Assembly (NCBI GenBank): GCA_964434165.1
Contig: CAYSUS010000006.1
Span: 1-64,000, forward strand
DNA length: 64,000 nt
Origin: CAYSUS01 sp964434165
Lineage (GTDB): Bacteria; Planctomycetota; Planctomycetia; Pirellulales; Thermoguttaceae
Reading direction: 5' to 3'
Part shown: one piece after another, positions 8,509 to 16,346 of the stretch
Numbering within the stretch: position 1 is the stretch's first letter
Layout of the letters: each line of letters begins with the position of its first letter
Program-made: the position numbers and the translations under genes
Notes under the pieces: generated by a model
Database searches by the model: none
Told to the model about the DNA's origin: nothing
The model's input: the letters and a program-made list of their open reading frames with translations, nothing else

Positions 8509-10503
8509 TCACCTTCCCAGCATGCGCTCGAGCTCGGCCTCGGTAATGACCGGCACCCCGAGCTTCTCGGCCTTGGCGAGCTTGCTGCCGGCCTCTTCGC
8601 CGGCCAGGACGTAGTCGGTCTTCCTGGAAACGCTCGAGGCGGCCCGGCCGCCGTGGCGCTCGATGAGGGCGTTGATCTCGTCGCGCGAGTACTTCGAGAG
8701 CGTGCCGGTGACCACGAGGGTCTTACCCTCCAAGACCTTCGACGCGGCGGCCTCGCGCTCGGCCTCCATCTTCACGCCCAGGCTGCGGAGGTCGTCGATG
8801 GTGTGCCGCCCGAAGTCGCTGTGAAGGAAGTCGTACACGCTCTTGGCGATGATCGGGCCGATCTCGTGGACGCCGGCGATCTGCTCTTCGGTCGCTTCCA
8901 GCAGGGCGTCGATCGATCCGAAATGCACGGCCAGCACTGTGGCCACGCGCGCGCCCACGTGGCGGATGGAAAGGGCGTTGAGCAGCCGCGCCAGCCCCCG
9001 CTCCCTGCTGGCCTCGACGCCGGCCAGCAGGTTCTCCGACGACTTGCGCCCCATCCGCTCCAGGCTCTGCACGTCGTCGACCTTCAGCCGATACAGGTCC
9101 CCATAGCACCGCACCAGCCGTGTGTCCACGAGCTGCTCGACGAGCTTGTCGCCCAGCCCCTCGATGTCCATCGCGTTGCGGCTGGCGAAGTACTGGATCC
9201 GCTCGCGGAGCTGGGCCGGGCACTCCACGTTCGGGCAGCGGATGTAAACGCCCCCTTCGTCGCGCACGAGCTTCGTACCGCACTCGGGGCACTTCTCGGG
9301 AAAGGCGAACTCCGGCAGCGATCCCTCGCGCTGGTGCTTCTCCACGCGCACGATGTGGGGGATGATCTTGCCGGCCTTCTCCACCACGACCACGTCCCCC
9401 TCGCGCACGTCCTTGCGCTCGATCTCGTCGGCGTTGTGCAGGCTCGCGCGGCTGACCGTGGTGCCGGCCAGCTCGACCGGCTCCAGCTCGGCCACCGGAG
9501 TGACCGCGCCGGTCTTGCCCACCTGCACGCGGATCGCGTTCAGACGCGTGGTGGCCTCGTACTTCTCGAACTTGTAGGCGATCACCCAGCGGGGGCTCTT
9601 CGACGTCGCGCCCAGGCGCTCGCGCTGGTCGAAGCGGTTGACCTTCAGCACCAGGCCGTCGATCTCGAAATCCAGCTCGTGCAGGCGCCCGACGAGCTCC
9701 TCGGCGTGCTCGCACGCCGCGTCGAGCGAGGCGAAGCACTCGACCTGCGGCGTGGCCGGCAGGCCGTAGCCGTCGATCTCGTGGAGAAACTCCATGTGGG
9801 TGGCGGCCTTCAGCCCCTCGGCGTAGCCCACCCCGTGGCAGAACAGGCGCAGGCGCCGCTCCGCGCAGACCTTGGGATCGAGCATCCGCACCGTCCCGGC
9901 CGTGACGTTGCGGGTGTTGGCGAACGCCGCCAGGCCCTTCTTGTCCTGAAGCTCGTTGAGCCGGACGAGGTCCGAGTTGGTCATGTAGATCTCGCCCCGG
10001 ACCTCCAGCACCGGCGGGACGTCCTTGCCCGCGAGCTGGAGCGGCACGTCGCGGATGGTGCGGACGTTGTGCGTGATGTCGTCGCCCGTGCGCCCGTTGC
10101 CCCGCGTGACCCCGCGCGCCAGCCGGCCGCCCTCGTACAACAGCGAGACGGCCACGCCGTCGATCTTCAGCTCCACGACCCATTCGACGCGCTCACCCGG
10201 CAGCAGCCTGGCCACGCGATCGCCGTACTTGCGGAGCTCCTCCATGCTGTAGGTGTTGTCGATCGACAGCATGGGAACGCGGTGGGCGACCTCGGTGAGC
10301 TCGCCGACCGGCTCCCCGCCCACGCGCTGCGTGGGGCTGTCGGGCGTGAGCAGCTCGGGGTGCTCGGCCTCGAGCTGCTGGAGCCGCTCCATGAGCCGGT
10401 CGTACTCCAGATCGCTGATCCGGGGCGCGGCCTCGACGTAATACAGCCGGTCGTGGCGGCGGATCTCCTCGCGGAGCTTGCGGACTTCGTCGGCGGGAGA
10501 CAT
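8509..10503 (-). CDS. ligA: NAD+-dependent DNA ligase LigA
   Basis: A 664-residue protein with full LigA architecture. It seals nicks in duplex DNA during replication and repair, using NAD+ as adenylate donor. Visible domains are domain Ia (LYYVEAAPRISDLEYDRLM), the adenylation domain with the nucleotide-accepting Lys in ELKIDGVA, the OB fold, a four-cysteine zinc finger (CPECG...CPNVECP), helix-hairpin-helix repeats and a C-terminal BRCT (LEGKTLVVTGTL). The length is normal for the family. The start ATG at 10503 matches the family N-terminus. The gene stands alone and converges on the exonuclease-BRCT gene. Confidence 0.97.
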   Translation of the reverse strand: MSPADEVRKLREEIRRHDRLYYVEAAPRISDLEYDRLMERLQQLEAEHPELLTPDSPTQRVGGEPVGELTEVAHRVPMLSIDNTYSMEELRKYGDRVARLLPGERVEWVVELKIDGVAVSLLYEGGRLARGVTRGNGRTGDDITHNVRTIRDVPLQLAGKDVPPVLEVRGEIYMTNSDLVRLNELQDKKGLAAFANTRNVTAGTVRMLDPKVCAERRLRLFCHGVGYAEGLKAATHMEFLHEIDGYGLPATPQVECFASLDAACEHAEELVGRLHELDFEIDGLVLKVNRFDQRERLGATSKSPRWVIAYKFEKYEATTRLNAIRVQVGKTGAVTPVAELEPVELAGTTVSRASLHNADEIERKDVREGDVVVVEKAGKIIPHIVRVEKHQREGSLPEFAFPEKCPECGTKLVRDEGGVYIRCPNVECPAQLRERIQYFASRNAMDIEGLGDKLVEQLVDTRLVRCYGDLYRLKVDDVQSLERMGRKSSENLLAGVEASRERGLARLLNALSIRHVGARVATVLAVHFGSIDALLEATEEQIAGVHEIGPIIAKSVYDFLHSDFGRHTIDDLRSLGVKMEAEREAAASKVLEGKTLVVTGTLSKYSRDEINALIERHGGRAASSVSRKTDYVLAGEEAGSKLAKAEKLGVPVITEAELERMLGR

Positions 10504-10507
10504 GGGG

Positions 10508-10552
10508 AGGAGGGGTCAGGGGTCAGGAGTCAGGGGTCAGGGGTCAGGAGCC
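10508..10552. repeat. short tandem repeat, 7-bp unit in 21-bp blocks
   Basis: Copies of GGGGTCA and its variant GGAGTCA are repeated head to tail between the start of ligA and the end of the four-helix-bundle gene. The pattern reads as two 21-bp blocks. It supplies the final codons and stop of the four-helix-bundle gene. Confidence 0.7.
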
Positions 10553-10953
10553 GGTGGTCGGGAGGCAGGATAGGCATCTAGTAGAAAAGGCCTGGGGCAG
10601 TGAATCATGGAGCCGAGCATTCGGCCGATCTCCTCGCACGCGGCCGCGAGCCGCTTGTGTTCCTGTCCGGAGATGTGGCCGCAGACCTTCGCGAAATCGA
10701 GTGACGAGTCCGTCTCGCTGTTCTCGCCGTCGGAATCCGTGAGCTTCGATACGAAGTGCGCTTCGTACCGCCGCTTCGCCCACGCCTCGCGAAGGTTCAG
10801 GCACACAGAGCGAGAGGAACGACGGATCTGGCTTGTAAGGGAATACCGTTCCTCCGCCGGGAACTCCTTGGAGATCTCAAACATGCGCACGGCGAGCTCA
10901 TACGCCTTTCGATGAACTGTCAACTCCTTCCCGGAGCGAACCGCCCTCTCCAA
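10537..10953 (-). CDS. four-helix bundle protein, S23/23S rRNA-intervening-sequence family
   Basis: About 138 residues. The family pattern is plain: KAYELAVRMFEISKEFPAEE, then SLTSQIRRSSRSVCLNLREA, then the RRYEAHFVSKL region. Members form a small helical bundle and oligomerise; their role is unknown. No ATG stands at the expected N-terminus. I chose the TTG at 10953, just after an AAAGGAG, but another TTG at 10926 is possible, so the start is uncertain. The C-terminal tail (PASRPPAPDP) is encoded by the tandem repeat and is probably not native. The gene may be a recently damaged or transferred insertion. Confidence 0.72.
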   Translation of the reverse strand: MERAVRSGKELTVHRKAYELAVRMFEISKEFPAEERYSLTSQIRRSSRSVCLNLREAWAKRRYEAHFVSKLTDSDGENSETDSSLDFAKVCGHISGQEHKRLAAACEEIGRMLGSMIHCPRPFLLDAYPASRPPAPDP

Positions 10954-11009
10954 GCTCCTTTCTCCCCCCCAAACGCCGCCTCGCTCCCTGCCCCCGGCCT
11001 CCTTCTCCC

Positions 11010-11393
11010 CTACCCGCAATCGCACGCCGCGGCGCACGGGGCGTTCATGGCGCGCAGCGGATGCGGGATCAGGCAGAGGAACTTCAGCGGCGCGGGCCCG
11101 GTGTTGCGGAACTGGTGCAGCTCGTTGGGGGCGACCAGCACGGCCGTGCCCTGGCGGATGGGCCGCTCCAGGTCGCCCTCCAGCACGACGCCCTCGCCCT
11201 CGATGACGAACACCTCGTGCTCGTAGCCGTGGGTGTGTTTGGGAGTATGCCCGCCGGGGGCGACCTCGAACTGCCGCATGGTGAAACTCGGGGCCCCGTC
11301 GGCCTCGCCGATCAGGCACCGGATGCGGACGTCCTTGGCGCCTTCCATATCGACGGGCGAGGACTCGACTTGCTCGTAGGCAACGACTTTCAT
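11010..11393 (-). CDS. cupin-domain protein
   Basis: A 127-residue single-domain cupin. Motif 1 is G.HTPKHTHGYEHEVFVIEGEG, carrying two His and a Glu for metal binding, and motif 2 is PNELHQFRNTG with the last His. The fold usually binds a metal and a small ligand or acts as a sugar isomerase or dioxygenase; the substrate cannot be told here. The C-terminus is cysteine-rich (APCAAACDCG), which is unusual for a small cupin. The ATG at 11393 follows CAGGA. It lies 105 bases after the end of murD on the same strand. Confidence 0.85.
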   Translation of the reverse strand: MKVVAYEQVESSPVDMEGAKDVRIRCLIGEADGAPSFTMRQFEVAPGGHTPKHTHGYEHEVFVIEGEGVVLEGDLERPIRQGTAVLVAPNELHQFRNTGPAPLKFLCLIPHPLRAMNAPCAAACDCG

Positions 11394-11498
11394 AGTAAAT
11401 TCCTGTCTGGCGATGGCGGAAGGCCGCGGCGTGACGGCCTGGGCCCTGTCTGTCGGTTCGCTGCCATTGTCCGTCGAAGGGGGTCTGGTCGGCAAGTC

Positions 11499-12896
11499 CT
11501 ACCTCGACCGCGGATCGGCCAGCGCGCGGACCAGGTCGAGGAAGTGCCGGCCCCGCTCGCGGAAGTCGCGGTACTGGTCGTGGCTCGAACAGCCCGGCGA
11601 GAGCACGATCCGGTCCTCCGGACGCGACCTTTCCCAGCACCAGTGGAACGCCTCGGGCAAGGACTCCGGCGCCGCACAAGGGAAATGCGCGTCCCGCCCG
11701 AGCACCTCGGACCGCAGCCGCTGGCGCACCTTTCCATAGAACGCGGCACCCCGGGCGAGGCGCACGACAGCCTCGCCCAGCGCGGAGAAGTCGCACCCCT
11801 TGTCGCCGCCGCCGGCCAGCAGCCAGGTCCGGCCGCCGAGGGCCTCCAGGGCGGCGACCGTCGATTCGGGCGTGGTCGCCGTGGTGTCGTTGTACAACCG
11901 CCGGCCGCCGATCACGGCAACCATCTCCAACCGGCCGGGCAGCGTCGAGTACGGTCGCAATCCCTCCCGCACGGCCTCGCGCGGACACCCGATCCCCAGC
12001 GCCGCGGTGGACGCCAGTCGGGCGTTGAGGCGGTTATGCGCCCCCGGCACCGGCAGCTCGGGGACGGTCTCGTCCGCCACCAGCGGCAGCAGCTCCCCGC
12101 GAACCACATGGGCCCAAGTCGCCACCTCCGGATCGGCTGTATTCAGCACGGCCAGGCGCGGGAAAGGGGGCTGGCACCATTTGCCGGGAAACGGCCCGCG
12201 GGGTGCTCCGCACAAATGGTGCCTGTCCCCCTCTCCCTGTGACTCTCCTGTCGGCCCTGCCAGCATCCGCTGCTTCGCGGCCACGTACTCGGCAAAGCTC
12301 CCGTGCCAGTCCAGGTGGTTGGGCGTGCAACCGGTCACCACCGCCACGTCGGGCATGCGGGCGTCGGCACTGCAGTGGTGGAGCTGGAAGCTGCTGATCT
12401 CCAGCACGGCCCAGTCGTCCGGGGTCATCTCGCCGAGCCGATCGAGCAGACTGCCGCCAAGGTTGCCGCCCAGCCACGCGCGCCATCCTGCCGCACGGAG
12501 GATCGCGGCGGTCATGGCCGCGGTGGTCGATTTGCCGTTGGAGCCGGTCACGCCGATCGCCCGACCCGGGAACCGCTCGAGCAGCAGCTCGATCTCCGTG
12601 ACCAGCCGGGCCCCGGCCTGCCGGGCGATCTGGAGGAAGCGGTTGCCCGGCTTGACGGCCGGATTGACCACGACCAGGCCCGGGTGGCGGAAGTCCGCCT
12701 CGTCGTGCCGCCCCAGCCGATACGCCGCGATGGGCTCGGCGTGGAGCTCGGCCAGGCTGTCGGCCAGGGCGTGCTCGTCGGCCAGGTCGGTAACCGTCAC
12801 CTCGGCTCCGGCCCGGGCGAGCCACCGGGCGGCGGCCACCCCGCCTCCGAACCGCCCCAGGCCCATCACGGTCGCTTTGCGTGCGTGCACGTCCAT
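11499..12896 (-). CDS. murD: UDP-N-acetylmuramoylalanine--D-glutamate ligase
   Basis: A 465-residue cytoplasmic ligase that adds D-glutamate to UDP-MurNAc-L-Ala in peptidoglycan synthesis. Visible are the N-terminal Rossmann-like domain (MGLGRFGGGVA), the P-loop GVTGSNGKSTT at about residues 115-125, the Mur central-domain motif NHLDWHGS, and the C-terminal domain (NDTTATTPEST, LLAGGGDKG). The start ATG at 12896 fits the family; the frame is open upstream to 13031. The anomaly is residues about 216-246, a Gly/Pro/Cys-rich insert encoded by a palindromic repeat element. The insert is in frame, so the enzyme may still fold. The gene lies outside any dcw cluster visible here. Confidence 0.93.
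   Translation of the reverse strand: MDVHARKATVMGLGRFGGGVAAARWLARAGAEVTVTDLADEHALADSLAELHAEPIAAYRLGRHDEADFRHPGLVVVNPAVKPGNRFLQIARQAGARLVTEIELLLERFPGRAIGVTGSNGKSTTAAMTAAILRAAGWRAWLGGNLGGSLLDRLGEMTPDDWAVLEISSFQLHHCSADARMPDVAVVTGCTPNHLDWHGSFAEYVAAKQRMLAGPTGESQGEGDRHHLCGAPRGPFPGKWCQPPFPRLAVLNTADPEVATWAHVVRGELLPLVADETVPELPVPGAHNRLNARLASTAALGIGCPREAVREGLRPYSTLPGRLEMVAVIGGRRLYNDTTATTPESTVAALEALGGRTWLLAGGGDKGCDFSALGEAVVRLARGAAFYGKVRQRLRSEVLGRDAHFPCAAPESLPEAFHWCWERSRPEDRIVLSPGCSSHDQYRDFRERGRHFLDLVRALADPRSR
12166..12231. repeat. REP-like palindromic element inside murD
   Basis: Perfect 11-bp inverted arms GGCACCATTTG (12173-12183) and CAAATGGTGCC (12213-12223) flank a 29-base loop, with outer GGGGG and CCCCC runs. 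The form, with GACAGGCACC-type ends, is like the palindromic elements mobilised by REP-associated tyrosine transposases. The 66-bp unit is a whole number of codons, and the murD frame passes through it. Confidence 0.75.
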
Positions 12897-12972
12897 CCAC
12901 TCAGTGGAGGGCAGACCCGCAAGGGCTGCAAGGGCCTTGGGCGGCAGGTGCCATTTTTCTGCCGGGCGACAG

Positions 12973-13000
12973 TTGACACCGCCGCAGGAATCGTTAGCTT
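12973..13000 (+). promoter_or_regulatory. possible promoter of the Hint-domain gene
   Basis: TTGACA at 12973-12978 and TAGCTT at 12995-13000 are spaced by 16 bases, about 150 bases before the ATG at 13152. The -35 is perfect and the -10 weak. It lies just downstream of a degenerate GGTGCCATTTTTC segment that resembles the end of the murD palindromic element. Confidence 0.35.
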
Positions 13001-13151
13001 CGAAGGCGGAGTTCTCTCTCGGAACAGGCACCCCGTCTTCAGCACCCGGGGACTCCGGCTAAGATGGAGCATCGGCGTTGGCCGTGTTCCGCCTTGTCGT
13101 CTCAGTGCGCGGAGACTCTTTTCTCATCCCGTTTCGGAAGGAGGAGGGGCG

Positions 13152-14978
13152 ATGAAGAGGCAGCTTCTCGCCGGCGTGTCGGGTCTGGCCGTATGCGCGG
13201 CCGGGCTTTCCTTGTTTCTCTCGGCACGGCCAGGCGCGGCCCAGACACGCGGGGAACGCCTCGAAGCCGCCACGCGCCGCGTCAAGGCCGCGCTGCGGCG
13301 CGAGCAGTTCGGCGCGGACGACGATCGGCGCGTGCTGCTGGCCATGGCCCGGGAGTCGCTCCCCGACTACGACCCCGCGCTGTGGCACTCGGGCCACGTG
13401 CGCGTGCACAACCGCTGGATGACGATCGACGAGGCGCACGAGGCCTCGCAGAGCGATCGGCGCATGACCGCCTACCGCGCGCAGCGCGCGCGCCACCCGG
13501 ACACGGTCGAGGGCCAGTTGGCCCTGGCCCGGTGGTGCGCCGGGCAGAACCTCCCCGAGCGGCAGCGCGCCCATCTGACGCGGGCAGTCGAGATCGATCC
13601 GAGCAATGTCGAAGCTCGGACGCTCCTGGGCTATCGCCTGATCGGCGGCCAGTGGATGCTCGAGGAGGACGTGGTGAACGCGCGCCAGCAGGCCCGCCAG
13701 GCCGCCGAGAACCTGGCCAGGTGGCGGCCGAAGATCGAGAACATCCGCCGGGGCCTGAGCCGCAACGGCGCGGCCCTGCAAGCGAGCGCCTCGAAGCGGC
13801 TCATGGCCATCGACGACCCGGCGGCCATCGGCGCCATCGAGGCCGTGCTCTCGGCGCACAACGAATCCACGGCCCGGATCGCCGTCGAGGCCCTGGCCGG
13901 TTTCAGCCAGCCCGAGGCGTCGCTCGCCCTGGCACGCCAGGCCGCGATGTCGCCGTGGGAGTCGGTCCGCGACCTGGCCGTGGAGAAGCTGATCCCGCGC
14001 GACTACCACGGCTTCGTCCCCGCCCTGCTGGCGTGCCTGAGCCCCGAGATCCAGACGCGGATGGTTCTTTACGAGATGCCGGGCGGGCAGATGAACTTCC
14101 GCCACGTGTTCCTGCGCCGCGGGGCGGTCGGGGACCAGGTGGCCGTGCTCGACACGGGCTACCGCAACGACGACCCTGCCGATCGGCGGCTTTCGTCCCT
14201 CGACCGCCGCGACATCGCCGACGACGCCACGCAAAGGGCGAGGCTGCGCGAGCTGCAGGTCGAGCGGCAGAACGCCATGCTCCGCCAGCTCAACGCGCGG
14301 ATCTCCCGGGTGCTCGCCGGGGCCACGGGCCAGGACTGCAACACGCCCGAGGAGTGGTGGAAGTGGTGGAACGACTACAACGAGGTGTTCGTGGTGGGCG
14401 ACCGGCCCGTGGCGACCCTCTATCGGCGCCAGGAGGTGCTGCTGGTCGATCCTGAGGACTACCAGTCGGAGCCAAACCGCGGCGAGGTGACCGGCGGCGG
14501 GACGATCCCCACTTTCCGGAGAACCTACGAGTGCCTCGTCGCCGGCACGCCCGTCTGGACCGATGGCGGCCCCATGCCCGTGGAGCAGATCCGGATCGGC
14601 GACCTGGTCCTCTCACAGCATCCGGAGACGGGGGAGCTGGCGTACAAGCCGGTGGTGCGGACGACGGTCCGGCCGGCGGCGCCGCTGCTGCGCATCGTGC
14701 TGGACGAGGAGACGGTGACGGCCAGCGGCGGGCATCCGTTCTGGGTGGCGGGCGAGGGCTGGGTGAAAGCCCGGGAGTTGGAGCCCCGCCAGCACCTGCA
14801 CGGCGCCACGGGCACGGCCGAGGTTCGCGCGGTACAGCCCGCCGACGCCGAGCAGACCTACAACCTGGTCGTCGCCGACTTCCATACCTACTTCGTGGGC
14901 GACGCGCGAATCCTCAGCCACGACAACACGATCCGCCGGCCGGTCGCCACGCTCGTGCCGGGATTGGCGAAACGCTGA
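13152..14978 (+). CDS. exported HEAT-like protein ending in a Hint (intein-like) domain
   Basis: A 608-residue protein. It has a signal peptide (residues 1-30, ending near GAAQ), a TPR/HEAT-like helical region (about 100-330), then a Hint autoprocessing domain from Cys461 to Asn592. Intein-type motifs are visible: CLVAGTPVWTDGGPMPVEQI at the N-terminal splice block, ASGGHPFWV (HP of block B), and YFVGDARILSHDN at the C-terminal block. Only 16 residues follow Asn592, starting with Thr. Such Hint domains in bacterial secreted proteins cut themselves rather than splice. A strong GGAGGAGGGG precedes the ATG. The frame extends back over murD, but that part is a shadow. The substrate and role are unknown. 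Confidence 0.85.
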   Translation: MKRQLLAGVSGLAVCAAGLSLFLSARPGAAQTRGERLEAATRRVKAALRREQFGADDDRRVLLAMARESLPDYDPALWHSGHVRVHNRWMTIDEAHEASQSDRRMTAYRAQRARHPDTVEGQLALARWCAGQNLPERQRAHLTRAVEIDPSNVEARTLLGYRLIGGQWMLEEDVVNARQQARQAAENLARWRPKIENIRRGLSRNGAALQASASKRLMAIDDPAAIGAIEAVLSAHNESTARIAVEALAGFSQPEASLALARQAAMSPWESVRDLAVEKLIPRDYHGFVPALLACLSPEIQTRMVLYEMPGGQMNFRHVFLRRGAVGDQVAVLDTGYRNDDPADRRLSSLDRRDIADDATQRARLRELQVERQNAMLRQLNARISRVLAGATGQDCNTPEEWWKWWNDYNEVFVVGDRPVATLYRRQEVLLVDPEDYQSEPNRGEVTGGGTIPTFRRTYECLVAGTPVWTDGGPMPVEQIRIGDLVLSQHPETGELAYKPVVRTTVRPAAPLLRIVLDEETVTASGGHPFWVAGEGWVKARELEPRQHLHGATGTAEVRAVQPADAEQTYNLVVADFHTYFVGDARILSHDNTIRRPVATLVPGLAKR

Positions 14979-15003
14979 CGTGCTGCAACCACCCCTTGAT
15001 CGC

Positions 15004-15032
15004 GGCGTCCCGGTCGCGAATACTGGGACGCC
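15004..15032 (+). promoter_or_regulatory. inverted repeat abutting the cax start codon
   Basis: Perfect 8-bp arms GGCGTCCC (15004-15011) and GGGACGCC (15025-15032) enclose a 13-base loop, and the 3' arm ends on the base before the ATG at 15033. No ribosome binding site is seen upstream. It could be an RNA hairpin limiting translation or a DNA operator. Confidence 0.4.
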
Positions 15033-16229
15033 ATGAGTCCGCCGTCCTCGCGCAGCTCCGAAGACCCTCCCGCCTCGACCGCGCCGCATGAGCCGGCCGG
15101 CGTGGCCGAGGCGGCGCGCGGTTTGGTGCGCGAGCCGCTCTACTGGCTTCTGGTGGCCATTCCGCTCGCCGTGGGGCTTCGACTGGCCGGGGCTCCCGAG
15201 CTGTGGGTGTTCGTGGTCTCGGGATTGGCCATCGTGCCCTTGGCAGGGCTGATGGGCCGGGCCACGGAGAACCTGGCCGAGACCCTGGGGGCCGGCATTG
15301 GGGGGCTGCTCAACGCCACCTTCGGCAACGCCGCCGAGCTGATCATCGCCCTGATCGCCTTGAGCAGGGGCCCGGAGATGTTCCCCCTGGTCAAGGCCTC
15401 GATCACCGGCTCGATCATCGGCAACATCCTCCTCGTGCTGGGGCTTTCGATCCTGCTGGGAGGGCTGCGCCACCGCCGGCAGACGTTCAACCGCACGGCC
15501 GCCGGCATGGGCGCTACGCTATTGGCCCTGGCCGCGATCGGCCTGGTGGTGCCGACGATCCACTACTACCTGGCCCTGGCCAGCGCGGGCCCCGAAGGGC
15601 TCGAGGACCTCACGCTCCTGAGCGAGGAGATCGCCGCGATCCTGGCGATCATCTATGTCCTCAGCCTCGTCTTCTCGCTCCGCACGCACAGCCACCTGTT
15701 CGCCGGCGAGGAGCACGATCTTCCCACCGCGGGCGAGCACCATCAGCCCGAGTGGAGCCGCGCCACCTCGGGCGCGATCCTTTTGGCGGCGACGGCGGGC
15801 GTCGCCTGGATGAGCGAGCTGCTGGTGGGGTCGGTCGAGCACGCCGCCGACTCGCTCGGCATGAACCACGTGTTCGTGGGCGTGATCGTGGTGGCCGTCG
15901 TGGGCAACGCGGCCGAGCACTCCACGGCGATCCTCGTGGCCATGAAGAACAAGATGGACCTGGCCGTGCACATCGCCGTGGGGAGCGGCATCCAGATCGC
16001 GCTGTTCGTGGCCCCGGTGCTGGTCTTCGCCAGCATGGCGATGGGCCACAGCCCTCCGCTCGACCTGCACTTCACGATCATGGAGACGATCACCGTGCTG
16101 TTGAGCGTCGGCGTGCTGGCCCTGGTCTGCCAGGACGGCGAGACCCACTGGATGGAAGGCGTCATGCTCCTGGGCGTCTATGCGATCCTGGCCCTGGCGT
16201 TCTATCATCTGCCGGAGACGGCGATGTAG
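15033..16229 (+). CDS. cax: calcium/proton exchanger, CaCA family
   Basis: A 398-residue inner-membrane antiporter that exports Ca2+ in exchange for protons. About 11 hydrophobic segments are visible. Both alpha repeats are present: GNAAELIIALIAL in the first half and GNAAEHSTAILVAMKNKMD in the second, with the conserved acidic residues. An acidic/His-rich loop (EEHDLPTAGEHHQ) lies between the halves, where CAX proteins have their acidic motif. The first 25 residues are a hydrophilic, Pro/Ser-rich cytoplasmic tail. The start ATG is preceded directly by an inverted repeat rather than a clear ribosome binding site. Confidence 0.92.
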   Translation: MSPPSSRSSEDPPASTAPHEPAGVAEAARGLVREPLYWLLVAIPLAVGLRLAGAPELWVFVVSGLAIVPLAGLMGRATENLAETLGAGIGGLLNATFGNAAELIIALIALSRGPEMFPLVKASITGSIIGNILLVLGLSILLGGLRHRRQTFNRTAAGMGATLLALAAIGLVVPTIHYYLALASAGPEGLEDLTLLSEEIAAILAIIYVLSLVFSLRTHSHLFAGEEHDLPTAGEHHQPEWSRATSGAILLAATAGVAWMSELLVGSVEHAADSLGMNHVFVGVIVVAVVGNAAEHSTAILVAMKNKMDLAVHIAVGSGIQIALFVAPVLVFASMAMGHSPPLDLHFTIMETITVLLSVGVLALVCQDGETHWMEGVMLLGVYAILALAFYHLPETAM

Positions 16230-16346
16230 GTGCCGGCGCTGATCGAGCCGGCCGGCTTGCGGCGCGCTCCTCCCTGGCCTGGCCCCCCGGTGGCGCGTTA
16301 TGATGTGGGTTTCGAATCCACTCGTTCCTGCCGACGGGGGAAGTGC

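Noticed and set aside
12303..13151. Hint-domain frame extended over murD to 12303
   Set aside because: It would overlap murD on the other strand; the signal peptide begins at 13152 after a strong ribosome binding site.
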